DNA of 45,755 bases from Zygophlyctis sp. KS116. Lineage: Eukaryota > Chytridiomycota. The notes below the pieces were generated by a model. It was not told the origin of the DNA, did not search any database, and was given only the letters and a program-made list of their open reading frames with translations. The stretch covers positions 1 through 45,755 of the forward strand of contig BAAFSQ010000064.1 of assembly GCA_054661495.1 (NCBI GenBank). The letters are read 5' to 3'. A program made the position numbers and the translations under genes. Of this stretch, positions 18,716-29,916 are shown in pieces (the stretch's first letter is position 1; each line of letters opens with the position of its first letter).

Positions 18716-20480
18716 ATGCCAGACTCTAGTGTTTTGTCTCATTTGGCAAACAGTGCATCCGATCCAGCAGAACATACTGAATTTGGATCATTAGGATTAT
18801 CACAGCCTACATTGAATGCATTAGTTCAAGGCATGGGATTCTCTAAAATGACTGAGATTCAAGCAAAATCAATTGCACCGGCCATGACCGGAAGAGACAT
18901 TTTAGGAGCTGCTAAAACAGGATCTGGAAAGACTCTAGCATTCTTGATCCCTGCGATTGAGTTGTTGCATAAACTCAGCTTTAAGCCTAGAAATGGAACT
19001 GGTGTAATTGTAATTTCTCCAACTAGAGAACTTGCTCTTCAAATCTTTGGAGTTGCAAAGGAATTGTTTGAAAAACATTCGCAAACTTTTGGGATTGTAA
19101 TGGGTGGCGCTAATCGAAAAGCAGAGGCAGAAAAGTTGGCAAAAGGTGTAAACTTTCTTGTTGCTACGCCTGGTCGGTTATTAGATCATTTACAGAATAC
19201 AAAGGGATTTATGGTTAAAAACTTGAAAATGCTCATTATTGATGAAGCTGATCGTATACTGGAAGTTGGATTTGAGGAAGAAATGCACAAGATTATCAGT
19301 CTTTTACCAAATGGTAAGTATTTTTTCTTTTTTTTAGACACCGCATGTGGAATTAATTTAGGGATGATTAAATCATTTCTTTATTTTATGTGCAAGATTG
19401 AAATTGCGTTTTGTTTGAGGCTAGATTACTGTATGTAATCATAGTTATAGATCGACGCAGAAATTTTTATTTTTTTTATTCTAATACTTTAGAAAGACAA
19501 ACAATGCTTTTTTCTGCAACTCAGACTACTAAAGTGGAAGATTTGGCCAGAGTATCATTGAAAAAGGCTCCATTGTATGTCAATGTTGATGAAAATAAAG
19601 ATGCTGCGACTGCGGATGGTTTAGAGCAGGTATAAGGTCTCATAGTTAAAAACTAGGGTTATGTAGTGTGTCCGACTGAACAAAGGTTCCTGCTCTTATT
19701 CACCTTTCTAAAGAAGAATCTAAAAAAAAAGATCATTGTGTTTCTTTCATCATGCAATTCAGTTAAATTTCATGCAGAACTGTTAAATTACATTGATATT
19801 CCGGTTTTAGACTTACATGTATGATTAAAAGAAACTTAAAATAGGGGAAACAGAAGCAACAGAAAAGAACAACTACATTTTTTGAATTTGTCAATGCTGA
19901 AACTGGAATACTTTTATGTACAGATGTTGCAGCTCGTGGATTGGATATTCCTAGTGTAGATTGGATTATTCAATTTGATCCTCCTGATGATCCAAAAGAG
20001 TATATACATAGAGTTGGAAGAACTGCGCGCGCTGGGGGTAGAGGAAAAGCTTTACTTTTCTTACTTCCTAGTGAGCTTGGATTTTTGCGTTTCTTGAAGC
20101 TAGCTAAAATTCCTCTGAATGAGTATCAGTTTCCTCCCTCTAAAATTGCAAATGTTCAATCTCAGTTAGAAAGGCTAATTGAAAAAAACTATTATTTAAA
20201 CAAGTCTGCCAGGGATGGCTATAGATCATACATTCAAGCATATGCCTCTCACTCTCTTAAAAAAATATTTGATGTCAATGAATTAGATTTGCAAAAAGTT
20301 GCTAGAGCGTATGGTTTTACAGTGCCCCCTTCTGTAAACTTGCTGATTGGTGCCTCTGGTAGATCTGACCGGAAAAAGAGATCCTTAGAAGGAGCTAATG
20401 GATATGGAAACAATAGAAAGGAGCATATATTGAAAACTAGAGAAAGAAAGACAGATGATTCACGTCAATGGTCAAGATAA
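18716..20480 (+). CDS. HAS1: DEAD-box RNA helicase HAS1/DDX18
   Basis: Model: join(18716..19313, 19493..19629, 19657..19818, 19845..20480), 510 aa (yeast 505). All helicase motifs are visible: AAKTGSGKT (I), PTRELALQ (Ia), TPGRLLDH (Ib), DEAD (II), SATQT (III), [14 protein letters not shown] (V) and [13 protein letters not shown] (VI). HAS1-specific marks are [37 protein letters not shown], the GKQKQ loop and [15 protein letters not shown] C-terminal helices. The protein acts in the nucleolus in 40S and 60S ribosome assembly and releases snoRNAs. The first intron is 179 nt, far longer than the other 60 seen here; the next two are 27 and 26 nt. Confidence 0.96.
19314..19492 (+). other. Outlier 179-nt intron of HAS1
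   Basis: The intron starts with GTAAGT and ends CTTTAG. Its first 24 nt (19314-19337) form by themselves a perfect local-type intron ending TTTTAG. Behind it an in-frame stretch of about 34 codons stays open until TAA at 19436-19438, so use of the inner acceptor would insert a premature stop. No C/D or H/ACA snoRNA boxes could be supported. Confidence 0.5.
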
Positions 20481-20517
20481 ATCATAAAACGTTTTAATAA
20501 AAAATCTTGAGATAATT

Positions 20518-21603
20518 TTACTCTGTATTTTCTACAGCTTCTTCGTTAAGCTTTGTAGGAGGCTCAACATGCTGCTGAGCTCCAAAGTAAATCTGCCCAG
20601 CAATCATTACAACCACTGCCAACCCAATCCATGCCCAGTATGCCACTTTAACACCAATCAATTTCTCCCCAGAAATTTCTCCATATTCCGTAATCCCCAA
20701 GAAAATATTAATTATTGCTAATAAGACTAATGACCTTCCAAAATACCAATGGACTTTATCCCACCAAGGAATAGAAGTTCTTGTAGGACTCCATAACCAA
20801 TTTGAAATATTACCCAGCGCAATCTGAATAAACATGAATATAAAAATAACCAGTCCTAATTTCTGATGATTGCCCTCAAAGTGATCATCATCTTCAATAT
20901 TTGAAACAATTAGTATAAATGAAATCAAGGAAAGTAATCCTGTGAATACCAAAAACATTCCAACATGAACTCTGAACCACCAGACACCCATCATATTTTT
21001 CAAATACCTAGCAACAAAGATCCCAATAAATGGAGCAACCGCCCAAGCTATAAAGAATAAAACACCATGAGCAATCAATATTGAATCAAAATTATCAACT
21101 TCTTCACTACTTTCTCCAGAGCCAAGGAAATTAATTGGGCCTAAATTTCCTTTTCCAGTTCCATGAAAGGGAAAATCAGAATTTAAATCATTTGCATTTG
21201 ATGGCCCATCATTTGAATGCGCAAAAACAATTTTCGAGTTTGCAGTAATTGTATTATCACTAACGATCGGACGTCGAACCTTGAATGCGAGTTTAACCCA
21301 AGAGTCAGTATTGTTTGTCACTTTTGATGAATTAAAGTTTGAAACTGAATTTATGGAAGGAGTGACATATGTTTTTGCACTTCTTCTGGAAACTACCGGA
21401 TTTCCCAATGAATTGATCCATCCAACTATACATCAGAAACAAGCGGAATTACCATAGATATCAGAATCAATCATGCTAGATCCGATCCCAAAGGAAGCCC
21501 AACCAGATTTAGATGATAAAACTGTAAATTCTACAAACTTTCCATCGACAGTAGATTGCAGACAAAAGTTATCAGTCCCAAAACAAGCCTGATTGAAAGA
21601 CAT
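20518..21603 (-). CDS. DOMON domain-cytochrome b561 membrane protein
   Basis: Model: complement of exons 21603-21453 and 21425-20518, 352 aa; intron 27 nt, joining MIDSDIY to VGWINSLG. The N-terminal DOMON domain (residues about 1-95) starts CFGTDNFCLQSTVDGK and has GWASFGIGSSM. A loop rich in S, N and G follows. The C-terminal part has five or six membrane helices with paired histidines for haem (LIAHGVLFFIAWAVAP, FRVHVGMFLVFTG, NHQKLGLVIF, VHWYFGRSL), the b561 pattern. Such proteins move electrons across membranes, with the DOMON haem or sugar domain outside. No signal peptide is seen at this start; the frame is open upstream without an ATG, so a 5' exon may be missing. Convergent with HAS1. 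Confidence 0.88.
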
Positions 21604-21670
21604 TTTAAATGGATTTTGATGAGGTTCTTGATGACGTCGGCAGTTAACCCCCCGCCCTACAGTATTCAAG

Positions 21671-22525
21671 ATGCACAAGAGACTAATGCATGCATCCAGA
21701 CTACTATTCAGTAGATATGGTAGAATCAGACAATTAAACAGGAATCCGCTTGCATCGGAAGCATCGGACTTGTTGGATTCATTGGCGGTAAATCAGAAAA
21801 CTCAAAAATTGGAACAATGCATGCAAAGCCAAGCTGATTTGGCTAATGATCAGAAATCACCTTTAAAGATGGCAGTAGAAGATGCTGATATGATGCAAAA
21901 GATTTTGAATGTTCATGGGGCAAGACAAGAGAATCAAGTCGAAGAAAAAGTTTCAGAGTCTGATTGGTACTTGGATGCTGCCCATAACATTCCTGAAGAG
22001 TGGAAGGATTTTGTTCCTAAATGGCAGAAATCAATGAGAAAACTTCCACAAGAAAAAGTATTGGAAGATGATCCGATACTTACTTTGGCTGCATTGATTG
22101 ACACAATTAAAAAGGAAAATGGGGTTGGTTCTATTGCTATTAACATGGCTAAAAAATGTGATTATACAGATGCATTGATTTTTACTCAGGGAAATAATGG
22201 TAGACATGTGGCTGCTATTGCAGAGGCTGTTAAAAAATTGGTATTTTTCCAAACTTTTAAGATTTAATAGGCTAAATCAAAAATATCTACAGACTCTTCT
22301 CTTCCAAATCAAATATACTCGTCTGATGCTAAAGGTCAAGATTGGATAATTGTGGATATGGGCAAATTTATAGTGCATGTTTTTACTGCAGAAGTAAGAG
22401 AATATTATGATTTAGAGGGATTATGGACATTTGTGGTTGATCCTTCAAAGGACGCGCAAATAAAGAATGATTTAACTGCAAGTAACTTGTTAAAAGTCGG
22501 ACAAGAGGAAAAAACAAATCAATAA
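21671..22525 (+). CDS. MALSU1: Mitochondrial 39S assembly factor, RsfS/Iojap family
   Basis: Model: join(21671..22240, 22271..22525), 274 aa; intron 30 nt. The start MHKRLMHASRLLFSRYGRIR is basic and amphipathic, a good mitochondrial presequence; the second ATG (21686) is possible. A linker of about 100 residues includes WYLDAAHNIPEEW. The RsfS domain runs from about residue 135: GSIAINMAKKCDYTDALIF, then exon 2 with GQDWIIVDMGKFIVHVFTAE, REYYDLEGLW. Family members bind uL14m on the large mitochondrial ribosomal subunit and keep it from joining the small subunit early. Fungal relatives include the N-terminus of ATP25. Starts are 67 bp from the divergent b561 gene. Confidence 0.9.
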
Positions 22526-22628
22526 TCATAATACTCTAGGCTTTTGAATTTAGATTTATTGATTAAAAATACATAAATTAGATTATTCCGATTATTTTCC
22601 TTTGTTAAAAAGTATTTAAACTGCGATA

Positions 22629-23989
22629 ATGGGCGTAACGTCAAAGTTTCTATTATGTAACTCTGAAACTAGAATACGATCTAAAGATATGTTTATGGTA
22701 TTTTAGATTATCTGATTATAGCTAATGGCTCTATGGATGGAAAAGATGGTATTTTATCTGCTTTTAATAATACAAGCCAGTAGATCCATGTCCGATTTTC
22801 CCAAATCTTCCAGGAGCTGCTCGGCCAACTGGATGCGTAGTATTATACTTTATATGTAATAGTAGTTGGTGGATTCTAAAGATAATATTGTGGCCATGGA
22901 TAGAACAGGCGAAAGTCATGCGATTGTCCGAACTATTTTAAGCTCAACTAAAGATCCAAAAGGATTTGATATGTACTTTTTTTTGTAAATTGAATTAGAT
23001 AGTTATGTATCTCGATTTCCTTGTGCTTTATGTGCCAAGTTAATGGTCCAAGCGGGAATTAGAAAAATGTAATTCCAATGATTAATTATTCCAGTTATTA
23101 TTTTCCTGCGAGGGAAGAAGAAGTAAAGTATAATTTATTCAATCAGAAAAGTCCTTCTAAAACCGAGAATGATAAGCAAGAGCGAAATTATCAATCAGTA
23201 ATGCGCCTGATTCAGAATAATTCAATTGCATTATCTTTATATGTGCCTCAGTGGATTCATCCGCAGATTTCGCCTGAAGAAGAGGAAGAGTTGGCACAAT
23301 TATACTCTGTCCCAGATTCTTGGGGTTGGTTTTTAGATGAAACTGTAGGCGATTGTCCCAATGTGATTGGAAGATGGGATGGAATTACTAAAAAGTTTAA
23401 GAAAACAGTCCTAGCCATCTATATTTTACATCAAAAATATCAGGGACGAGTTATATCATATCAAAATGGTCAAGAAAGGACAAATTACAACACTCCAGAT
23501 ATATTTCGCCATGCTAGTACTATTTTAATATTTATTAATTTTATAGTTGTTTTAGCTCAACTAGCTGCTAAAAGAACAGATGATCCCAAAGTTGGTGTGG
23601 GTGCTGTTTTGATAGATGATACGCTTAAATATGTGTCTGTTGGCTGGAATGGGTATCCTAAAAAAGCACACCATTTAGACTATCCCCAGGCGGGAGCAGA
23701 CGATTCAGTAGCAGACTCTGAGCTTAAGTATGATTATATGTTGCATGCAGAACAAAACACGTTACTGTGGAGAAATCCTATTGGATGCAGAATCAATGCT
23801 GATTATATTTTAGTTTCAACTAAAATGCCTTGTGATGAATGCTCCCCAGTGATTTACGATTGCGGAATTAAATCTATCGTCACTGTACCTCAGATGCCTA
23901 AAGCACTCGATGATCCAGCAAGATTAAGAGGACTTACATACGAAAAAATTTCAAAGTTAATAACCAATCTGCATATTTTTTCACTGTAA
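22629..23989 (+). CDS. CDADC1: CDADC1-like double deaminase-domain protein
   Basis: Model: join(22629..22697, 22722..22748, 22777..22839, 22866..22972, 23003..23068, 23095..23516, 23547..23989), 398 aa; introns 24, 28, 26, 30, 26 and 30 nt. Exon 2 is 27 nt (LMALWMEKM). The order matches animal CDADC1: LALWME-like start, a first deaminase fold with GESHAI and PCALC where the catalytic glutamate of HxE is missing, KIYYFPA, then a full second domain with VGVGAV, the zinc and catalytic motif HAEQN and PCDEC. Human CDADC1 is reported to deaminate dCTP; the second domain here has the needed residues. The final intron (23517-23546) has no stop and is a multiple of three; RHAIVLAQLAAKRTDD only appears when it is removed. 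Confidence 0.87.
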
Positions 23990-24024
23990 ATGTATAGATT
24001 TAAAAAATAAATATTACAAAAACT

Positions 24025-25629
24025 CTAGATCAACTCTGAGTTTCCAATAAGCGAGGCTGACTCAGGATCAGAATATCCAGTCCACCTTCGAGAATCTACA
24101 CTGTCATCATGTCTGCTTTGAAAAGTTTCATAATCTGATTCATTATCTTGATCCTGCTTCTTTAAATTGAATGACAAACCCGATAAGAGCTGAAATCCTA
24201 TTCCTTGGTTTTGCGGCTTTTCAATTCTGATATATGAGTCTTCTTTTGAGCTCTGTCCCTCAACAACATTCCTCCTTTGATCCCCCGAGTTCTCCCTGAC
24301 TTCTGAGTTCGATTTGTATAATCTCTTTAGCTCAGCCTTTTTTTCATATCTTCCTACACGATTTTCAATTTTTTGTACTGTGACTGACCATTGATCAAAA
24401 GCACTTTCAGCAAGCATAGCGAGAAAGAATGTGGATGATGCTATTCCAAAAAACACATACCATATAAAAACACTCCTCGAGACCATGCCACAGAGAATAT
24501 AATCTCCAAACCCTGTAAATTAAATTTCGTATCAGCTTTTACCAATCGTAAATAGCGAAGTTACTGCAAAATAAATCCCTTCAAAAAAATCCCATCCTTC
24601 AACAAACGCAAAAAAACCACCAAAAATTAAAACATGAAGAATTTCAAAAAGAAGGGCAAACCAAATCTGAACCGAGATGGTTTTCCTAGTCATTCTTTGA
24701 ATCTCCTTCTTTTTTAATTGATCACCACCAACAACTGTTAAAGATGGAAAATGGTCACCTCTAGACACGACCAATGTCTTCCTACGCCTTCCCAGGAATT
24801 GAAAGTCTGATCTGTCTTCATCAAGAGAGCTCCGTTCCTTTTGTTTATCTTTACTAGATCCTAATTCTTTTTCAACATGACTCAATTCTCCATCTGAAGA
24901 CCTTCTATGATGCTCCAGTACATTTTCATGTAATATTTCGAGGGAATCTGAATCTTTACGCAAATTTAAAAATTGCGAGTACTGACCAGCAAGTTTCAAT
25001 GCAAAATATTCCAAAAAAACATGTCAAACTTTTAAAATAATAAAATCATACCTTACTGCCCAAATTGTAGCCCCAAACAAGGCAATACCAGGCAAAGCAA
25101 ATCCCATTAACAATACTTTCCCAATAGTAGTTTTTGGAGCAATATCTCCATACCCAATCGTAGTTAATGTAGAAACTACCCAATACAAGGAATTATAAAA
25201 ACTCCAACCTTCAATCCAACAAAACGTTTCAGCCATTACAATCATAAAAACCATTGATGATATTATAAGTAGAATTAATTGCCTATATGACACTGATAGA
25301 TCCATTAAATAATTATAATGATCTAATCTTAAATTCCTTTCCTGTATTTGTAATAAAAGTGCCACTGTCCAAAAAGAAAAAAATATTACTAAACCTGTAT
25401 ATATCGGAGCCTCTGTCATTACTAAATCCTCTGAAACCCAAGAATATTGAACCATAAACAATAATAACGCCCAACCAGAGAAAACCCCCTGAGCCACTGT
25501 TAAAATAACAATAATGCGAGTCAGCGCCTTAATCTTTTTTTCCAAAAGCAATCTAAAAAACAGCAAAAGAGTACTTGCAATCCCAGCCGCAGTAGAAATT
25601 ATTACCAATTTCTTAATGATGGGATCCAT
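24025..25629 (-). CDS. TOK-type two-pore-domain potassium channel, frame break in a T run
   Basis: Exons: 25629-25057, about 25028-24543 and 24512-24025; introns 28 and 30 nt. About 540 aa. Six membrane helices, pore 1 with TLTTIGYGD, another pair of helices around pore 2 with TSLFTIGFGD, then a long acidic cytosolic tail: the 8-TM/2-P fungal TOK pattern. The filter of pore 2 is split by the second intron. Within exon 2 (about 25013-25019) a run of seven A (T on the coding strand) puts the downstream frame off by one; one base more would keep it open. This may be a sequencing error, a real frameshift, or a start of exon 2 that I placed wrongly. TOK channels pass outward K+ current at the plasma membrane. 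Confidence 0.8.
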
Positions 25630-25815
25630 TACATACTGAATATCCTGATCACCAGCACAATGATTAAAAAACGAATGCGACGCTAGCCATCCTGGGATCC
25701 TTGCGCATAAAATCTATTATTAAATTTTAGAATACTTACATTTAGGAATGCAGCGAGGGGAAGAAATAAAATTGACTCTGGACTCATTTGACAGCGTAGG
25801 GCAGTTGAAAAAGTA

Positions 25816-28419
25816 ATGTCAACCCTGTCGTCGCTTTACCAAGAGTCCAAAAGACTCACTACACACATCTCGCCAGAGAGTAATTTACCAAGTCTAGATA
25901 AATCTCTGGATTTGATTTCTGCCTCTGTAAAGAAATTGTCAAAATCTTCATTTTCTACAACTTTACATCCAAAAACAACTTATTTACTCGCGGAAAAAGG
26001 TTTTGATCCGGCAAAGTTACAGAATTCTTTGGCTCAAATTCAGGTCTCGACCGCTTTTGAACCATTGGAATCATGTCTGGATACAGACTTGGAATCTTTT
26101 CTTAGAAATGAACACGATACTCTCATTTCTTGCGCTTTACAGGAATCTAGAAATGCGAATATAAAGTCTTGTGAGTCAATGTTTGAAAGGAAAATGATTC
26201 AGGATTGGGATAATAGGAAAAGGGAAATTTTAAATGTTTCATTAAATAAGAAATATTCTAAAGGTAAGTTGGAAAATACTAAATAATAGAGTCTGGAATC
26301 ATTTCAGAAAAGGAAAAGGCTTTTGCTTCTATTGTGACTGAATTTAATACCTCTAGACTAATTGATGGAGATGGGATAAAGCTTTTGGAAATGTTTAAAC
26401 AAGCGGCAAGTAAAGTTACAGTTCAGGATTCAGAACAGGATTTGATACTAAAATGTTGGGATTTGCTAATTATACTGTTTTCGTAAGATTTTATTCTTGA
26501 TTTTTAGAAAATCAGGAAAATTGACTGAATCTGAATTAAAGAATAATTCTAGAAAATGGTTGGAAAATTCTTACTTGGAATGGTTAAAGAATCATGTAAG
26601 AGGAAGAAAAATGCAAATTGGAGGTATTCCAAGTGTTCATATGGAAATTGATGCAATGATTCGTCTAAGGTTTAAGAGAAATGATATTTGGTCTGTACAA
26701 TGGTTAGATACAAGTACAGTGTCAGATCAGGCTTTTTGGGCTCATGTTTTTCTTTTAGTAAGATGTGGTTTGACTCGGGAGGCGCTAGATTATGTTAAAA
26801 TTCATCAAAAGAGTTTGGATAACACTACTGATCGTTATTTTGGGACTTATCTCTCTGCTTGGATATCTTCTAAAGATGGTAGTTTGCCAAAGAATTTAAG
26901 TGATCGATTATTGACAGAATGGAATGGGCATATAAGAGATATACTGGCAGATTCAAGGTTGCCTCCACGGGGTGATGTGTTCAAGTTTACTCTTTATAAA
27001 ATTATTGGTCAATGTGAAATGAATTCTAAAAATGTGAAATGTGATGCTGTGATTTCTAGCACTGATGATTATTTATGGTTGCAGTTAATGCTTGTTAGAC
27101 CTAGCAATCGGTCAGATCCACCTTATCAGAGATATACAATGAAGGATTTTGCTGCTAAAATGGTCAGTTATGGGGCCTCTTACTTTAAATCTACATCCAT
27201 TTATTATATGGTTCTCTTACTTTGTGGAGAATTTGAAAGAGCTGTTGAGCTCTTGTCTAAAGATCCTGCATTTGCGGTTGAAGCCCTTCATGTGGCTATT
27301 GCTCTTGTGTATCTTTATGTTTTAAGAGTTCCAGAGGATCCTACCTTGTCTAATCTCACCGGAAGTCTTCTCAATGTACATCCTGCTCCAATCAATGGAG
27401 ATGCCTCAGGAAATGAACTTGTAACTTTTGATTTTGCTCGTTTTGTACAGTCATTTGTTAGGAGATGGGCCCGCTCAAACCCATTGGATGCTCTTCAGTA
27501 CTTGTATACTTTAGGGCTTTTGGGTGGTAATGTATCTGGTCCCCAGAGCGCTAGCTCTCAGAAAGCCTACACTGCCATTCTTCATGCTGGAATCCGTGAT
27601 GTAATTCTATGTGCTGAAACTTTTACACCTATATTAGGAGAAATTAGACCTGATGGTACTCGTAGTCTTGGTGAGCTCGAAAAGTTTAAGTCTCTCATCC
27701 ATATTAAGACTTCTGAAGAATTGGCAGATAGGATCATTTTGCCAGCTGCCCAAGCGGCTGAAACAAATGGTATACCAGCTCAAGGGGAAGATCTATTTGC
27801 AAAAACGGTTCAGCTTTATCATTTGTCAGGCCGTTATGAGTATGTTGTTACTCTACTAAATCGCAAACTGAGCGAGTCATTATGTAGCCATCAATATTTC
27901 ACATCATCTATTGCTGAAATTGCAGACCTCAAAAGCTCATTTCCAACCCAGTCAAAGAACATTGTTGAATTATCAAAGCAGTTAGTTTCTTTTTACCGTT
28001 CTCGATCTCATCTTTTATCGGGGATTTTACCTAAAGCTCTTGATTCTTGCACTTTATTGATTTCTTTGCACAGATTTATGGCTGAAGCCCAGTCAAAACT
28101 AGATTTTCAGGCTCTGATATCTCTTGAAAGACTTGATATTCTTCCACTGAATCCAGAATTGATAATCGTTCAGAGAAAAGTTGACCAGTTTCGAAATATT
28201 GATGAAACAATAGCTCGAGTAATTCCAGAAGTTTTAGTTGCTGCCATGACTTGTTTAGAAAGGCTCTATAATCCCCCAAAAGGAGCCACAAAGGAATCTT
28301 CACGAGAATCACTTAAAATGCAAGCCAAAGCTTTATTAATGTTTGCTGGTTGTGTTCAATATCGTATTTCAGGAGATGTTTTTGCTACATTAAATCGCTT
28401 GGATGTCTTGATGATATAA
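25816..28419 (+). CDS. NUP93: Nucleoporin NUP93/NIC96
   Basis: Model: join(25816..26263, 26290..26482, 26508..28419), 850 aa (yeast Nic96 839, human 819); introns 26 and 25 nt. The N-terminal 150 residues are helical and coiled-coil-like (SLDLISASVKKLSKS). The conserved alpha-solenoid follows: RKWLENSYLEWLKNHV, GGIPSVHMEIDAMIRLR, WSVQWLD, FWAHVFLLVRCGLTREAL, AFWQ-like LWLQLMLVRP, and FTPILGEIRPDGTR. The protein is a scaffold of the inner ring of the nuclear pore complex and anchors the Nup62 channel trimer. Its stop lies 22 bp from the convergent SerRS stop. Confidence 0.94.
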
Positions 28420-28441
28420 AAAATTAAGTTGAATTTTCAAA

Positions 28442-29893
28442 TCATATTTTATTCTTCTTAATATATTTGACTGTTTCCCCCTTAAAATATGGACGCAATT
28501 TCTTTGGAATTTTGATATCTCCTTCATTTGTTTGATGAGTCTCCAAGATTGAAATTATTAATCTTGGTATCGCGGCTGCTGTTCCATTGATTGTGTGAAC
28601 TAACTCTGTAGCTTTATCCTTTGAATGTTGATTTAAAATGCGCATATTGAGTCTGCAAGCTTGGAAATCTGTACAATTGGAGGCCGAGGAAATCTTGTAA
28701 TTTAGAAACTATTATAAATATTACCTCTCCCCATGCTTTCTTACCTGGCATCCACGCTTCCATATCTACTTTTTGATATGCTGAGGCACCTAATTCCTCT
28801 GAAGGCATATTCAAAATTCTAACTCTTAAATATTAATTGTTTACCTAAAACAAAGTTCTAATCCCTCATTTATCTCTTTTTGAATGACTACAATTTCATT
28901 AAAAAGATCCTGTGACTGATCAGGCCTAGATATACCAAACATTTCAACTTTTGAGAATTGGTGAACTCTATATAAACCTCTATTATTAGCTCCAGCAAGA
29001 CCTTCTGCTCTAAACGCCCTTCCAAATCCAGCCATTCTGATTGGTAAGTCTTTTAAAGTTTCATTTGAATACATTCCAGCCAATGGAAATTCGGCAGTTG
29101 CAGTTAAACACATTTGAACATTTTCCTTTTTAGAATGCGAAACAAAATACGTTTGAGGATCCGTCGTCCTCGGTTTGAAGCCACACGAATCTACTAGATC
29201 ATAACGAATCACATCTGGTGTTATTACTGGTTTAAAACCATATTTAGAGCATATATCTATTGCATATCTTGTAAGAGCTAGTTCTAGCAATGCCCCATCG
29301 TTTTTCAGAAAATAAAATGAATTTCCAGCCACTTTCCCTCCTCTATCCATATCTATCAAATCATGTAATTTCCCCAATTCCAAATGATCCTTTAGGGTCT
29401 GGTTTCCACATATGAGTCTAGGTGTTCCTGAAATTAATATTGTTTGTGCTCTTGACTGATCTCCAATTGGAGTAAATGGATGCAATTGATTTGGAATCTG
29501 CGTAATTTCTTCTAGTATTTCTTTTTCTAATTTTGAATTTTCTGCTTCCTTTTGAGATATTTCCTTTTTCAACTCTTTAACTGATTCTAGTTTACCCTTA
29601 TCACTTGAACCTTGCCCCAGTAGTTGTGAGAGTTTGTTTTTAGATGCTCGTAATGAGTTTAGCGAGAATGATTCAGCATTCCATTTTTTATACTTTTCTG
29701 CCAGATCTTTTACATTAAGCACCACTATATTCCTAGATCTCAGATTGCATTCCAATTTCTTTATGTCTGATAATTGTTTTGTGATTGCACCGAGTTGAGA
29801 GAGTTTCATCCTTTTCAATCTGAACCCTAAAATCTTCAACACCTTCACAGCGTCAAGGTCCTGTGTTTTACGAACAAAGTTTGAAAAAAACAT
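28442..29893 (-). CDS. SARS2: Seryl-tRNA synthetase, mitochondrial/bacterial type
   Basis: Model: complement of exons 29893-28845, 28818-28725 and 28693-28442, 464 aa; introns 26 and 31 nt. The N-terminus MFFSNFVRKTQ could be a mitochondrial presequence. Residues about 60-130 form the long helical arm that grips tRNA-Ser (SLRASKNKLSQLL ... KELKKEISQKE). The class II core follows: motif 1 region YGFKPVITPDVIRYD, TATAEFPLAGMY, motif 2 FRAEGLAGANNRGLYRVHQF, KVEMF, ISSASNCTDFQACRLNMR and motif 3 NGTAAAIPRLIISILE. Ends KLRPYFKG. It charges tRNA-Ser with serine; the bacterial-like form suggests the organellar enzyme (yeast Dia4), not proven here. Confidence 0.93.
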
Positions 29894-29916
29894 AGGATTA
29901 AATAGATCACTAGACT
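29894..29916. promoter_or_regulatory. 23-bp gap between divergent starts of SerRS and EEF2KMT
   Basis: The two ATG codons face away from each other with 23 bp between, so transcription signals must lie in or across the coding sequences. Confidence 0.4.

Noticed and set aside
19314-19492. snoRNA inside the long HAS1 intron
   Set aside because: A C-box-like GGATGATT is present but no CTGA D box, and no terminal ACA with an H box pair was found.
18716-20480. HAS1 helicase as the rnhA helicase that borders the sex locus in Mucoromycota
   Set aside because: It is a different DEAD-box family (nucleolar HAS1) and lies 15 kb from the HMG genes with many genes between.
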